This document shows, in pieces, positions 12,295-12,479 of a stretch of DNA of 12,479 nt; position 1 is the stretch's first letter, and every line of letters starts with the position of its first letter. The DNA is taken from contig MGNX01000088.1 of assembly GCA_001796935.1 (NCBI GenBank), positions 3,217 through 15,695 on the forward strand, given 5' to 3'. The notes below the pieces were generated by a model that saw only the letters and a list, made by a program, of their open reading frames with translations, ran no database searches and had not been told where the DNA came from. The translations under genes were made by a program, and so were the position numbers. Source of the DNA: Chloroflexi bacterium RBG_16_60_22 (GTDB lineage Bacteria > Chloroflexota > Dehalococcoidia > Dehalococcoidales > RBG-16-60-22).

Positions 12295-12479
12295 GTGAAA
12301 ATAATCACTGTGGAAGAGCACTTCATTACATCTGACCACCTTAATTTTCTACGCTCGAGGAAAGAATTCCCAAAACGGGAAATTGTTGAACAGGAAAATC
12401 AACGTAAGATAGAGCGTATATGGTATTCACCTTCATGCTGTTTCACCGTGAACGATATTAATGGACCTGACAGGTTTCT
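12295..12479 (+). CDS. Amidohydrolase-2 family protein, N-terminus only (partial)
   Basis: The first 61 codons of a gene that runs off the right edge, starting at GTG 12295. The peptide begins MKIITVEEHFITSDHL. The opening strand with E-x-H (E7, H9) is the metal-binding start of the amidohydrolase-2 group that includes gamma-resorcylate and 5-carboxyvanillate decarboxylases, where Glu and His replace the HxH of other amidohydrolases. The charged helical stretch (about 20-43) and SPSCCFTVNDINGPDRF precede the point where the family usually has its DMDxAGID segment, outside the window. An in-frame stop at 12283-12285 rules out a much longer N-terminus. The GAGAGGT site is 12 bases upstream, rather far. 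Codon use is AT-richer than in the genes on the left. The substrate is unknown; decarboxylation or hydrolysis of an aromatic or cyclic acid is the family expectation. Confidence 0.72.
   Translation, partial: MKIITVEEHFITSDHLNFLRSRKEFPKREIVEQENQRKIERIWYSPSCCFTVNDINGPDRF

Noticed and set aside
12108..12335. Plus-strand frame of 75 codons in the AT-rich tail
   Set aside because: No ribosome binding site, no recognisable domain, and it overlaps the amidohydrolase start in another frame.

Overview
The window looks like a chromosomal segment of an anaerobic bacterium. The gene families (FAD oxidase with an Fe-S partner, UroD-like protein with DUF169, PIG-L, NYN-LOTUS) and the dispersed intergenic repeat fit a Dehalococcoidia-like member of the Chloroflexota. 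That assignment is my inference, not a match. Bases 1-11,400 are GC-rich and densely coding, with good Shine-Dalgarno sites. The last ~1.1 kb is visibly AT-richer, sparsely coding, and carries two tiny membrane-protein genes.

Layout. (1) 1-1589, minus strand: FAD-binding oxidoreductase followed by the first 28 codons of a cysteine-rich Fe-S protein, a GlcD/GlcF-type pair. (2) 1692-2799, plus: a divergent promoter region, then a small cupin and a strongly diverged PlsY-like membrane acyltransferase in one unit. (3) 2800-4865, plus: an Lrp/AsnC regulator behind a sigma70-type promoter with an inverted repeat lodged between -35 and -10, followed by a TTG-started MFS carrier that it probably controls. 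(4) 5011-6337, plus: a membrane-anchored, exported eight-repeat PQQ-like propeller behind a consensus promoter with almost no leader. (5) 6466-8717, minus: DUF169 protein then a UroD-superfamily protein. (6) 8718-9135: 0.4 kb of repeat-rich noncoding DNA. (7) 9136-9987, plus: PIG-L/LmbE deacetylase, convergent with (8) 9995-11458, minus: a NYN-LOTUS ribonuclease-like protein and a DUF3052-like protein, behind a promoter whose -35 lies in a 14-bp perfect palindrome. (9) 11,467-12,479: a long imperfect hairpin, a 31-aa membrane peptide with its own consensus promoter, a convergent overlapping 59-aa membrane protein, and the start of an amidohydrolase/decarboxylase.

Several genes suit uptake and redox or one-carbon-type catabolism of organic acids or aromatics (FAD/Fe-S pair, MFS with Lrp, UroD-like with DUF169, amidohydrolase), but no pathway can be closed from this window. 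The most unusual items are the convergent pair of tiny membrane proteins in the AT-rich tail, the NYN-LOTUS/DUF3052 unit with its operator, the UroD/DUF169 pair lacking the usual zinc motif, and three related hairpin repeats in separate gene gaps.
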